DNA of 64,000 bases from positions 264,548,070-264,612,069 of the forward strand of contig NC_134397.1 of assembly GCF_050003625.1 (NCBI RefSeq). The letters run 5' to 3'. Shown piece after piece: positions 46,545 through 55,960 of the stretch. Source of the stretch: Haematobia irritans (taxonomy: Eukaryota > Arthropoda > Insecta > Diptera > Muscidae). A model generated the notes under the pieces. The model was not told where the DNA came from, did no database searches, and saw only the letters and a list, made by a program, of their open reading frames with translations. The position numbers were made by a program, and so were the translations under genes. Within the stretch, counting starts at the first letter, position 1; each line of letters opens with the position of its first letter.

Positions 46545-47102
46545 CAGGGTTGGCCTGTCACAAACTGTGACTTTTGCGACATACATTTGCGACGGTATAA
46601 TACGTATGTCGCAAAAGTCGTAAACCTACTGTAGAAAACCTAATTTTGAGTAGAAGAAATTCTGAACATTTTTTAATTTAGTTTGACAGCATGAATTTCT
46701 ACAGAAATTTGTGAAAGTTTTTCCACGTTTCAGCCTACTTCCTTATCTGGTATCGAAATTCCCATTGGTGAGTGTGCAAAACACCTTGGAGTTATATTGG
46801 ACAGGAGACTGAACTTTAAGCTAAAAAAGGATGAGAAAAGCCACGGCTACCCTGTACTCGTGCAAAAGGCAATAGGGAAAATGTGGGGACAAAAACCGAA
46901 AATTGCGAACATTCCTAAGAATTGAAACTTCTTCGCACATACCATCGTCTGGGATATCATCGAATTCGCTGCCTAGCTGACGCGACTAAAGTATTTTCAG
47001 TTTGTGACTTTTGTTACTTTTTCTACATTTACGACGCGTATGTGACGTTTACAACTTTGCTACAGTCGCAAACCTAAAAAAGTTTGATACAGACCATCTC
47101 TG
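46545..47102. mobile_element. hAT-type MITE with a captured LINE fragment
   Basis: The termini CAGGGTTGGCCTGT and the inverse of ACAGACCATCTCTG share hAT-type ends. An exact 8-bp duplication TTCGGGAT flanks them (46537..46544 and 47103..47110), as expected for hAT. The middle (about 46735..46930) is a reverse-transcriptase piece unrelated to hAT. Confidence 0.88.
46735..46930 (+). pseudogene. R1-like LINE RT fragment inside the hAT MITE
   Basis: The plus strand reads IEIPIGECAKHLGVILDRRL then NFKLKK and, after a shift, KAIGKMWGQKPKI. CAKHLGVI.DRRLNF is the region downstream of the RT catalytic Asp pair in R1-type LINEs. It is under 70 codons, without catalytic residues. Confidence 0.65.
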
Positions 47103-47110
47103 TTCGGGAT

Positions 47111-47889
47111 AAGATGAAATTTTCTCTTATCAATGAAATATTCTCTTATATATTTTCTCCTCCTTTTATTCCCATTTATGAAACAAAAAATCATTTGTGA
47201 TTGTGAAGATTTTTCAAATATTTTACATTTCACCTGTTTGGTTTCATTTCATCGAAAATCAACCTAAGCCAAATATTTGGCATTGCAAAACCTGGAACTA
47301 ATCCTAAAATGACCCTAACAAATGAAAATCCAAAGGTAACTCAGGCAAATATATCAATGTGCATGTGTGTGTGTGTGTATAAAACGCATATGTTGGTGCG
47401 CAATACTGAAGATTAAACTACAAAAGAATGGCTCATATGGCTTCGGAAAAATTCATTGAAACCACAAAACGGAAATCCCGCGAGATTTGCATGAACCCTG
47501 TAAACAACGGTGGCAACACAAAGACATCTTGGACAGACTTAAATAACAGCTCATGCAAGAATTTAAGCGGAAAACTCACATGATTATCATTAAGAGATAA
47601 TCGAAAATCGAACATTCAACCCATGCCCCTGCCAATCACCCTCAATATCAGCATACTACGAATATTTTAACACTCACCCTCTTTGTGCACGGTAGCCAGT
47701 CTGCCAATGGGGGCTATTAGCAAACAACAAATAAGGATTCATTCAATAATCACTGAAATACATTCGAATGAAATGGTTCTTAAAATGATAAGTTTTGGTC
47801 ACTAGAGAAAACAATGAAAATCGTAGTGAAGTGATTGGAATACAGTGAATGGCTGAAATATTATTACACCTTCGCCACATGCGAATATA
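47111..47889. other. Unassigned DNA
   Basis: A (GT)n microsatellite lies at about 47364..47378. No gene is supported. Confidence 0.4.
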
Positions 47890-49117
47890 ACAGGTGGGCT
47901 GATAAGTCCCCGGTCTGACACATAGATGGCGTCGCTAGTATTAAATGCATATTATTTTTATGTAGTACCAACCTTCAAATGATTCGTGTCAAAATTTGAC
48001 GTCTGTAAGTCAATTAGTTTGTGAGATAGAGCGTCTTTTGTGAAGCAACTTTCTCTTATTGAGAAAAAATGGAAAAAAGGAATTTCGGAATTTTGATAAA
48101 ATACTGTTTTCTGAAGGGAAAAAATACGGTGGAAGCAAAAACTTGGCTTGATAATGAGTTTCCGGACTCTGCCCCAGGGAAATCAACAATAATTGATTGG
48201 TATTCAAAATTCAAGCGTGGTGAAATGAGCACGGAGGACGGTGAACGCAGTGGACGCCCGAAAGAGGTGGTTACCGACGAAAACATCAAAAAAATCCACA
48301 AAATGATTTTGAATGACCGTAAAATGAAGTTGATCAGATAGCAGAGGCCTTAAAGATATCAAAGGAACGTGTTGGTCATATCATTCAACAATATTTGGAT
48401 ATGCGGAAGCTCTGTGCAAAATGGCCAAAAACAACAACGTGTTGTTTGCAGCTGTTAACTCGTAATACACCCGAGATTTTCCGTCGATATGTGACAATGG
48501 ATGAAACATGGCTCCATCACTACACTCCTGAGTCCAATCGACAGTCGACTGAGTGGACAGCGACCGGTGAACCGTCTCCGAAGCGTGGAAAGACTCAAAA
48601 GTCCGCTGGCAAAGTAATGGCCTCTGTTTTTTGGGATGCGCATGGAATAATTTTTATCGATTATCTTGAGAACGGAAAAACCATCAACAGTGACTATTAT
48701 ATGGCGTTATTGGAGCGTTTGAAGGTCGAAATCGCGACAAGACGGCCTCATATGAAGAAGAAAAAAGTGTTGTTCCAACAAGACAACGCACCGTGCCACA
48801 AGTCATTGAGAACGATGGCAAAAATTCATGAATTGAGAACGATGGCAAAAATTCATGAATTCAGCCCAGCGACTTTTTCTTGTCTTCAGACCTCAGAAGG
48901 ATGCGCACAGGGAAAAAATTTGGGTGCAATGAAGAGGTGATCGCCGAAACTGAGGTCTATTTTGAGGCAAAACCGAAGGAGTACTACCAAAATGGTATCA
49001 AAAAATTGGAAGGTCGTTATAATCGTTGTACCGCTCTTGAAGGGAACTATGTTGAATAATAAAAACAAAAAAAATGTGTTTTTCTTTGTTAGACCGGGGA
49101 CTTATCAGCCAACCTGT
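47890..49117 (+). mobile_element. Himar1-like mariner, copy 3 (both ends)
   Basis: Inverted termini ACAGGTGGGCTGATAAGTCC (one change) and the normal right end, with TA at 47888..47889 and 49118..49119. At 1228 bp, it has internal deletions. It lies at the broken 5' edge of DINE B2, whose first ~100 bp is not found on the other side. Confidence 0.93.
48069..49059 (+). pseudogene. Himar1-type transposase, broken
   Basis: Mariner DD34D transposase. ATG 48069 gives MEKRNFGILIKYCFLKG and 90 codons of DNA-binding domain, then a missing G near 48337 shifts the frame. 48395..48940 carries the first Asp (VTMDETWLHHYTPE) and second Asp (FQQDNAPCHKS). The third-Asp segment (normally PPYSPDLAPSD) is replaced by a 26-bp direct duplication reading TMAKIHE twice, so the active site is incomplete. 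The final stop is TAA 49057..49059. Copy 3 keeps the most of the core but cannot be functional. Confidence 0.92.
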
Positions 49118-49119
49118 TA

Positions 49120-50586
49120 TCTATTCTTGATCAGGGCGAGATTCTAAGACGATATAACCATGTCCGTCTGTCTGTCTGTTGTAATCACGCTATAGCTTTC
49201 AATAATGGCGCTATCGTCCTGCAATTTGGCACAGATTCGTTTTTTGTTTGCAGCCAGTTCAAGTTCGAAAATGGGCTATATCGGTCCATGTTTAGGTATA
49301 GCCCCCCATATAAACCGTCCCCAATTTGGGGTCTTGAACTTCTAGAAGTCGTAGTTTTTATTCGATTTGCATGAAATTGGAAATCTAGAGGTATTTTAGG
49401 ACCATTAATAGGTGTGCCGAAAATCGTGTGTATCGGTCTATGTGTTGGCATAGCCCCCATATAGACCGATCGCCCGATTTCACTTCTTGGGCTTCTAGAA
49501 GCCGTAGTTTATATCCGATTTGTCTGAAATAAAAAAAATCTAAAAGTATTTTAGGACCACAAAAAGGAGTGTCGAAAATGATCTATACCTGTCAATTTTT
49601 TGGCGAAGCCCCCATATAAAACGATCTCCCGATTTTACCTTTAATAAACCGTATTTTCTATCCGATTTGCCTGAAATTGGAAATCTAGAGGTATTTTAAG
49701 ACCATAAATAGGTGTGGCGAAAATGGTGAGTATCGGTCCATGTTTTGATATAGCCCCCATATAAACCGACCCCCCGATCTGGGGTCTTGGGCTTCTAGAA
49801 ACATTATTTTCTATCCGATCTCTCGATTTTACTTCTTGGGCTTCTAGAAAACATATTATCAATTTGATTTCACTGAAATTTGAAATTTAGAGATATTTTG
49901 GGGCCACAAACAGGTGTGCCAAATATGGTGTGTATCGGTCAATGGTTTGCTATAGCTCCCATATAGCCCGATCTCGCGATTTTACTTCTTGAGCTTCTAG
50001 AAACCGTAATTTTTATTCAATTTGCTTGACATTTTAAATGTAGAGGTTTTTGAGTACCATAAATAGTTGTTCCGAATAAATTGTGTAAGGGTATAGATTT
50101 TGATATATCCCCCTTATAAACTCGCCCTCCGATTTGGAGTCTATAGTCTGCAGATTTTTCAGAACCACAACTAGGTGTGCATATTTTTGGCATAGTCCCG
50201 ACATAGACTGATCTCCCGCATTAACTCCTTGGCCTTATAAAAACCGTCGTTTTTATCCGATTTACCTGAAATTGTAAAGGATTTAGTTTTTAATGTTCCA
50301 TTTAGACCGATTTCACTTCTTGAGGGTATAGAAGGCGCACTGATCATGAGTTGCATGAAACTGCAAGTAAAATTTCCAGATTTTATTTCTCCTAATCATT
50401 TGAATAATGAGGGTAAAAGTCTACTGATTTTAGATTTCAAATCAAGGCGTTATTTAATCATCTCTATATATTATCAAGTAACCCGCTACGACGAAGAGTT
50501 AGCAAAGGTAACTGTTATATTTGATTCATGGTGGTGGGTATTTAAGATTCGGCCTGGCCGATCTTACTGCTCTATATACTTGTTTT
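49120..50586 (+). mobile_element. DINE-like family B copy 2, 5'-truncated
   Basis: It starts at TATTCTTGATCAGGGCGAGA, about 100 bp into the family. The ~152-bp units carry ATAGCCCCCATATA. It ends with GATTCGGCCTGGCCGATCTT and CTATATACTTGTTTTTT. Himar1 copy 3 abuts its left edge. Confidence 0.75.
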
Positions 50587-51059
50587 TTAATACATTCTAA
50601 TACCTCATTTACTTTACACTTCCAAAATCCACTTTAACTAATGGTGTTTTCTTTTCCGAAAAAAGTGCTTTGCCTTCATTTTGTCTGTACAGAATGCGCA
50701 TTGTTAAAATGTTGCCAGCAACCTAAAAAATGCTGTCGTTTCAGCGGACAGAAAAGAATTCAAAAAAGGAAACAGGGCAATCGCAGCACTCTCGTTTGTC
50801 GGCGGTGCTGAAAATGCCCGCACTTTGCCTCTATGAGTGGCGCTATTTTAACAAAAGAATTCGAAGCCTTTTCGCACTTTTGCCTGTTTTTTTAGAAAAG
50901 AACCTAAAAAGTACATTTTCCGGGCAAAATGCAAAAAAGTGCGCATTTTATACAAGAAAAGAAAACGCCATAAATTGCAACTGTCATTTGCCTTATAATG
51001 AAGAGATTTTAAAAATTCGAAGTTTTTCACATTGAGATCCTGAAATTTTTGTAGCCATT
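50587..51059. other. Unassigned DNA
   Basis: The overlapping plus ORF (50730..51035) and minus ORF (50848..51030) have no recognised domain. Confidence 0.35.
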
Positions 51060-51400
51060 GTGCGGTAGAAATGAAGCGAGGAACTTCTATTTGAAGCCAT
51101 TATTGGTTGACTCGTTTTGCGTGCGATATACTGAGCCGTGTTCGAATGTAATGTATGGCCAACTTACTCTCCAAAATGCCCCAGGCGCAAAAGTCCAACG
51201 GATTGAAATCCGGAGATTTTTGTGGCCATTTGCGGTAGATATGAAAACGATAGATGGTGCTCAATCCTCTTGGGATGTCCATGGTCTGCGGCCGAAATAT
51301 GTGTATGCTCCGGGCTTCAATACTCACTTTAGGACATTTTCCCGATAATATTTTGAGCCCATGGTGACGATGAATACGAGCGACCATGAACTGTCACTGA
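51060..51400 (-). pseudogene. Tc1/mariner-superfamily transposase C-terminal relic
   Basis: The minus frame 51100..51387 ends KWPQKSPDFNPLDFCAWGIL, the last catalytic Asp block of an IS630/Tc1/mariner transposase (typical WPP.SPDLNPLDF). The preceding ~45 codons (IHIFRPQTMDIPRGLSTIYR) are only loosely recognisable. No termini are seen. Confidence 0.6.
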
Positions 51401-52166
51401 AGATATACTAAATCAATGAATATACCTCATATACAACATAATTGCAAACCCATCTGTTATCACTTGATTCTATTTAATCTTCCGAATCTCCTTCATTATT
51501 TGGCACAACACTGTATTGTACATAAATGGATGATTCCACGTATGTGTGTGAATATGACAACACAGGTAAAAAAGGAAAATGCGTCATATGGGACAGATAT
51601 GAGTAATGAAAAATTCAATAACATTGAAAAATATTAATGCAACAAGACCACCACACACATAAAAATAAAAGAGAAGTAAAAAACACCTACATCACAATCC
51701 GTAATAGCAACAACAACAACAACAAAGAAAAGCCACTCGATGCCAAAAGTAACCTAAATACTCACTCACATGCAAGGACATCAAAAAGCAAAGACAGTGA
51801 GGGAGAGAACAAAAATCATTGTGAAAGACAACAATCGGCTTATAGCATTTGGTGGCAAATTGTGACCACAAACCCTCCGATACATATGAGGAGGCAACAA
51901 ATATCAAGGACTACAAGGCATTCTGTAGTATAGAAAAAGACATCATGGCAGCAGGGATTCACAGAGTTCTAAAGGACATTGTCATATGTGTTGATGCACA
52001 CACACACACAAAAACCTAGAGTTTCTTACACAAACTTTACAAGGATAGAAGAACATATGTGTACATACCCAGCAAACAGTTTCTTCTGAAGATATGATAA
52101 AGTTGGTTCGCTTTTTAGACTTGTCACGCTGGTTAGTGTCAGCCCAAAATTAATTTAATAGAAATT
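51401..52166. other. Unassigned DNA with microsatellites
   Basis: A (CAA)n run lies at about 51707..51723 and a (CA)n run at about 51995..52010. At 52070 TACCCAGCAAACAGTTTCTT resembles the start of family W. ORF 51637..51933 is low-complexity and lysine/asparagine-rich. Confidence 0.4.
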
Positions 52167-52409
52167 TTAGGTTAGGTTGAAGAGAAGATTCAGTTTTCCC
52201 TGTGTCATGTGGGCTAACAAACACCTAAGCCAGTATTCACGCTCTAACTTATTATTTCCATCGTACGCTTCGATTTTATTGGGAACTCTGTGGCTCTAAC
52301 GAATTCTCCTTTTGAAGTCATTTATGGTTGACACGTGGTGAGTGCGATGGTGCTAGGTCCCTTTGGAATGTCCAGGGTATACGGCTGAAATGTTTCTAAG
52401 TACATCTTA

Positions 52410-52548
52410 AGGTTAGGTTAGGTTAAAGTGGCAGCCCGATTATATTTCAGGCTCACTTAGACTATTCAGTCCATTGTGATTGTGATTAGGTTAAAGTGGC
52501 AGCCCGATTAAATTTCAGGCTCACTTAGACTATTCAGTCCATTGTGAT
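52410..52548 (-). mobile_element. Truncated SINE with internal duplication and 12-bp target duplication
   Basis: Two copies of the SINE 3' block (TTAGGTTAAAGTGGCAGCCC...TCAGTCCATTGTGAT) lie head to tail. The flanking direct repeat AAGTACATCTTA lies at 52398..52409 and 52549..52560. The head is absent. Confidence 0.82.
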
Positions 52549-52661
52549 AAGTACATCTTATTCTCGACCTTACTTTTTCTATGGCTGTAATGAATTCCGT
52601 AGTTTGTTTCCAGTACCTGTTTCCCAGCTGGAAGAAGTCCCGAATCACCTCTTCACCGATA

Positions 52662-52703
52662 TGGTTAGGTTAGGTTAGGTGGCAGCCCGATGTATCAGGC
52701 TTA
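52662..52703 (-). mobile_element. Very short SINE tail fragment
   Basis: GGTTAGGTTAGGTTAGGTGG then CAGCCCGATGTATCAGGCTT, just the last ~40 bp of the SINE, inside L2. Confidence 0.6.
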
Positions 52704-53436
52704 CAAAGTTAGTGCTGCTCCTTGAGTAGTTCTCCAGTATTTTTCTTATCTGAATCACCCCATAGTATTTTCGTCGTCCTTCCGAACGTTGAATAGATCC
52801 ATGTTGCTTCATGTGTCTCCCGTGCCCATTCATCCAACTCAGCTCGCGTTGCCTATATAGGCTTTGCGTTCTCGAAGTTCACTTCTACATTCAGTTCGAG
52901 GTATCGAGCTGCCTCTACTGGATGAGTCCAGAGTGAAGTAGGTGTCAGGTCTGTTGGCTTTATAGGACACGCGATGAGATGCCTCCTGATGTGAGACGAC
53001 TTTCCACAATTTGGGTAAACATCTTGTATTGTATATTGGGTTCAAAAGAGAGAGGTAACTATTCGAGTACCTGGAGATGCCAGATCTTAGCTGAGAGAGC
53101 ACCGTGGTCTATCTAGGAAACCGTCTCTCATCGTCGCTAACAGGTGGTGATTTCTCCCACCACAACGCTGCACAGGTAGGAATATATACCACCGTTTGCA
53201 TTTTTTCTCCATTAGGTATCGCTAATACTGGAAGTCCAAACGGGGCCGCAATAGACTCATAAGTCTTTTCTATCGCCTCTTTATCTTTCTCCCTGGTGCT
53301 ACCAGTCAATGCCTTGGGGATATTGTTTCTACTTCCAACGTTTTTAGCTACCATTTCCGCATGTTTCCCAAAGAGGAACAGGCTATCAAATGTCACAAAA
53401 AGAACATTGGGGTCCTTACATGTGGGGATACTCTAC

Positions 53437-53693
53437 ATACAAAAAAAAAATCTGATTCAATCGTGAAATTAATTGATCCAATTAATTTTTTAATCAATCA
53501 CAGAAATGATAATATCAATTAAAAAATTAATTGACAGTCAATTTAAATATTAATTGATCCAATTAAAAAATTAATTTGTGGGACTGATTTTTGATTCAAT
53601 TAAAAAAATTTTTAAATAAATTAAATTTTTAATTGAATATTTTTTAAAATTCAATTAATATATTAATTGAAAAAATTTTCGTTAAATTTGTTT
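53437..53693. mobile_element. AATTAA-rich MITE (family Y) copy 3
   Basis: AAAATCTGATTCAATCGTG then CAATTAAAAAATTAATTGAC phrases as in Y2. It is inserted in J2 just after the LELDIQ codons, and the J2 frame resumes on the other side. The terminal repeats are worn. Confidence 0.7.
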
Positions 53694-54657
53694 CTGGATA
53701 TCGAGTTCCAGATTCACTTCCTTGGTCCACGATGTGAAAATGCTTGCCGTCGATTTAGGGGCAGAAAGTTTCAGATTCCTCTCGACAAAGAAATCCCTAA
53801 GTGCAGGGAGGTAGTCATTAATCCTCACCTCAAGCTCCCTGATGTCACTATGGAACAGTAGTCCGCATAGGTGAACAGGTGAACATCTGATGGTGAAAGG
53901 GGAGCTCCTGCCACTTAGAAGTTAAAAAGGAGGACGGACAGTACACCGCCTTGTTTATTCCTCATAGGCGAAGATATTTTTCCTCTGGATTCCACATAGG
54001 ACTTTCTGCCAGCCATCTCATAGTTCGCCAACTCTTAAGATTATTAGGGAGAGAAGTTCTCATGATATCTCCCAAAAGGGTGGTATGGTTCACTGTATCG
54101 GACGCTTTAGACAAGTCCAATGCTACGATATTCGACGTTTATGCGGCCTCTTACTATTCAATCCCTCAGCAATATTGGCTGTTAATTCACACAGATCAGT
54201 GGTCGTACTCCTGCCCGAGCGGAAATAATACTGATGTTCTGCCAACACTAGATGTTCTGTGAAGTAGGACAGTGAAATAACTTCCAGAGTCTTCGCAACG
54301 GGGGAAAGAAGAGAAATTGGTCAATACACGCAAAAAAAAAAAACGTTTGGAAAACGTGTACCGAAAACGTTTTTCTTTTGTTAGAGTTTTTTGAATTGCT
54401 TCGAAAATTTTAAACTTTTATCATCAAAAAAATTCGTTTGTTACAAAATTTTTATTTTTTCAATAAAAAAGTTATGTTTGAAACAACAACACTGTCCATT
54501 TCGTTTATATCAAACACTGTTCTTTTCTGACTTTAGGTCTTTAATAAGACACATTGTACAGTTCAAAATTTAATATACTACAATGTAATGTTGAACATTT
54601 TTTCGGAATCTTCCGAACATATCTGGAATGTATGTAAAAAAAACAAAAAAATCTTTA

Positions 54658-54728
54658 GTCGAAGCAGGGATCGAACCCACGACCCTTGGCATGCAAGTCG
54701 GACGTAACCACCACTGCTCCACGGTGCC
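54658..54728 (-). repeat. tRNA-like module (SINE-head type)
   Basis: Minus strand GGCACCGTGGAGCAGTGGTG, then GTCGTGGGTTCGATCCCTGC. Boxes A and B are readable. It is closest to the module at 5425 and the SINE head at 24411. Confidence 0.65.
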
Positions 54729-54842
54729 AAACTAAATGTTTGTTTCTGTTAAATAAACTTTGTTTATTCGGTTCGTGGGCGCCGCAAGCTATGCTATATA
54801 AATATAACTTATATGGATAATTATCTAGTGATGACCATAACA

Positions 54843-54914
54843 GGTAGATAGCTCAGTGGTTAGTGTGTTGGCTTACAAAGTGCATGGTCCGCGGTTCGAT
54901 TCTCCGTCCAGGCG
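54843..54914 (+). repeat. tRNA-like module (MITE1 type)
   Basis: AGATAGCTCAGTGGTTAGTG (box A) and CCGCGGTTCGATTCTCCGTC (box B) are well preserved, better than in MITE1. The following ~130 bp (TTTCTTCTACATTGTTGGTA, TTACAGGAAAAGGT) match the MITE1 interior. A tRNA gene is unlikely because the ends do not pair into an acceptor stem. Confidence 0.65.
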
Positions 54915-55231
54915 AAAGGTAAAAAAATTTTAAAAATTTATAAAATCGTATAATTTCTTCTACATTGTTGGTATTACAGGAAAAGGTATTAGGAACTAAA
55001 AAAATCGTGGATGTGAGAAAGATGTGAGGGAAAATGCAATTAGCAAGAAAACAATGTTTTTTTTTTAGTTTGTCTTTATGACATTATTTTTACATCCTGG
55101 AAAAGAATAAACGTTTATCACAAAAAGTATATACTTTTCTACCAAATACACTTCCTTACAGCGAAAAGCAAATGAGAAACGAACTTTGTTTGTCTAAAAT
55201 TTCGTTTGGGAGGAAAGAATTATTTTTAGTC

Positions 55232-55293
55232 CAGGAATCTAACGCCATTCTCTCCATTGTAAACACATTGGAGATAATGGCGTTAGATTCCTG
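55232..55293. repeat. 62-bp hairpin-forming inverted repeat
   Basis: Arms CAGGAATCTAACGCCATT+CTCTCCA and their reverse complement (25 bp, one mismatch) surround a 12-nt centre TTGTAAACACAT. It lies at the edge of X copy 2 in J2. It could be a tiny foldback element or a terminator-like hairpin of unknown origin. Confidence 0.75.
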
Positions 55294-55440
55294 ACATTCT
55301 CGTAGCCAAGCCATCTGGGCCAAATGTTGTGCAGCTTTTGACGGCCTTTATCACTTGGAGTACATCCGAGTATTCGTTGATCATGCTTTTGCATTCCAAT
55401 ACGTTTCGCGATCGAACCGTAGTGTCTGCATAGGGTCAGT

Positions 55441-55960
55441 CATTTAAATATTCGGTTATGGTACTCACTTCTTCCTCCAGGATTGTGCTTTGGTTTTGTA
55501 ATCGATATAGGTTTTCGGCGTCTGGGTTCTTCACATATACGCTCAGCCACGTCCTCTCATCCATCTTCGATCCATCGGTGTATCAGTTATTTCCCTGCTG
55601 TATATGTTCAGGGGTCCCATTCTCAGGTATACGATCGTGGATTGTTGCGACATCTACCATTTCAACCACTGTATTTCCTATTATCCTTGGATGTCTCCTC
55701 ATTTTTCGTGTTTCTGTTCATTTTTCCAACATCTTCAATATCATCCCAGCCATAGGGGCTTCGCTTTTTATCTACATCTCCATAGGTTTTAAGTCCAGTA
55801 TCGCCTTCAAAGCTCTGGAGGTCTTCATTGTCCCTGTTATGCCAAGAGAACATGTCCATTGGATCCGTTGTAAACTTTATCTCCATTAATATCGACACAT
55901 ATGTAAGGATTGGCTTCATTACGCTCTCAAATATCCAGTGTATCACATTTGGATTCAGGT
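55441..55960 (-). pseudogene. R1-like LINE fragment L3 (RT end and RNase H start)
   Basis: Minus frame 55662..55946 begins IHWIFESVMKPILTYVSIL, the RT thumb region (family pattern YW....VKPI..Y). 55458..55640 matches the RNase H segment of L1 (TCCATCTTCGATCCATCGGT on the plus strand). Rearranged and broken, it is a third relic of the L1/L2 family. Confidence 0.55.

Larger units (their letters stand above)
52167..52880 (-). pseudogene. 3' end of RNase H-bearing LINE, copy L2, with SINE insertion
   Basis: It follows the L1 3' region (29737..30230) in order: GAAGATTCAG for GAGCATCCAG, TTGTTTCCAGTACCTGTTTC, ATCACCTCTTCACCGATA, CATAGTATTTTCGTCGTCCT. The 3' end at 52167 is AACCTAACCTAA on the minus strand. 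It is interrupted by SINE fragments at 52410..52548 and about 52662..52703 and is non-coding now. Confidence 0.65.
54326..55231. mobile_element. Repeat X copy 2 with head-to-head tRNA-like modules
   Basis: The left end CACGCAAAAAAAAAAA is preceded by TA and inserted in the J2 codon for Tyr of YRPIS. The interior matches X copy 1. It carries one tRNA-like module on each strand, pointing apart. The right boundary is uncertain, between 55060 and 55231. Confidence 0.6.
52881..55440 (-). pseudogene. Jockey-clade LINE J2, nested insertions
   Basis: Minus strand, from high to low coordinate. TFGPDGLATRMS (55300..55400) is followed by repeat X (54326..about 55231). Then PISLLSPVAKTLE, FRSGRSTTTDLCELTANIAE, LDLSKASDTVNHTTLL and LFTYADYCSIVTSG (53838..53878), where the RT YADD motif reads YADY. 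MITE Y3 (53437..53693) comes next, then FDSLFLFGKHAEMVAKNVGS, KALTGSTREKDKEAIEKTY and the C-terminal LSQLRSGISRYSNSYLSLLN. The order and motifs are those of Jockey ORF2. Frameshifts, stops and the lost catalytic Asp make it inactive. Confidence 0.75.

Noticed and set aside
46519..46545. Long T run followed by GCAG as a splice acceptor
   Set aside because: No open exon or coding similarity follows once the hAT MITE is removed.
54843..54914. Possible functional tRNA gene
   Set aside because: Boxes A and B are good, but the ends do not form an acceptor stem, and the flanking ~130 bp match a mobile-element interior.
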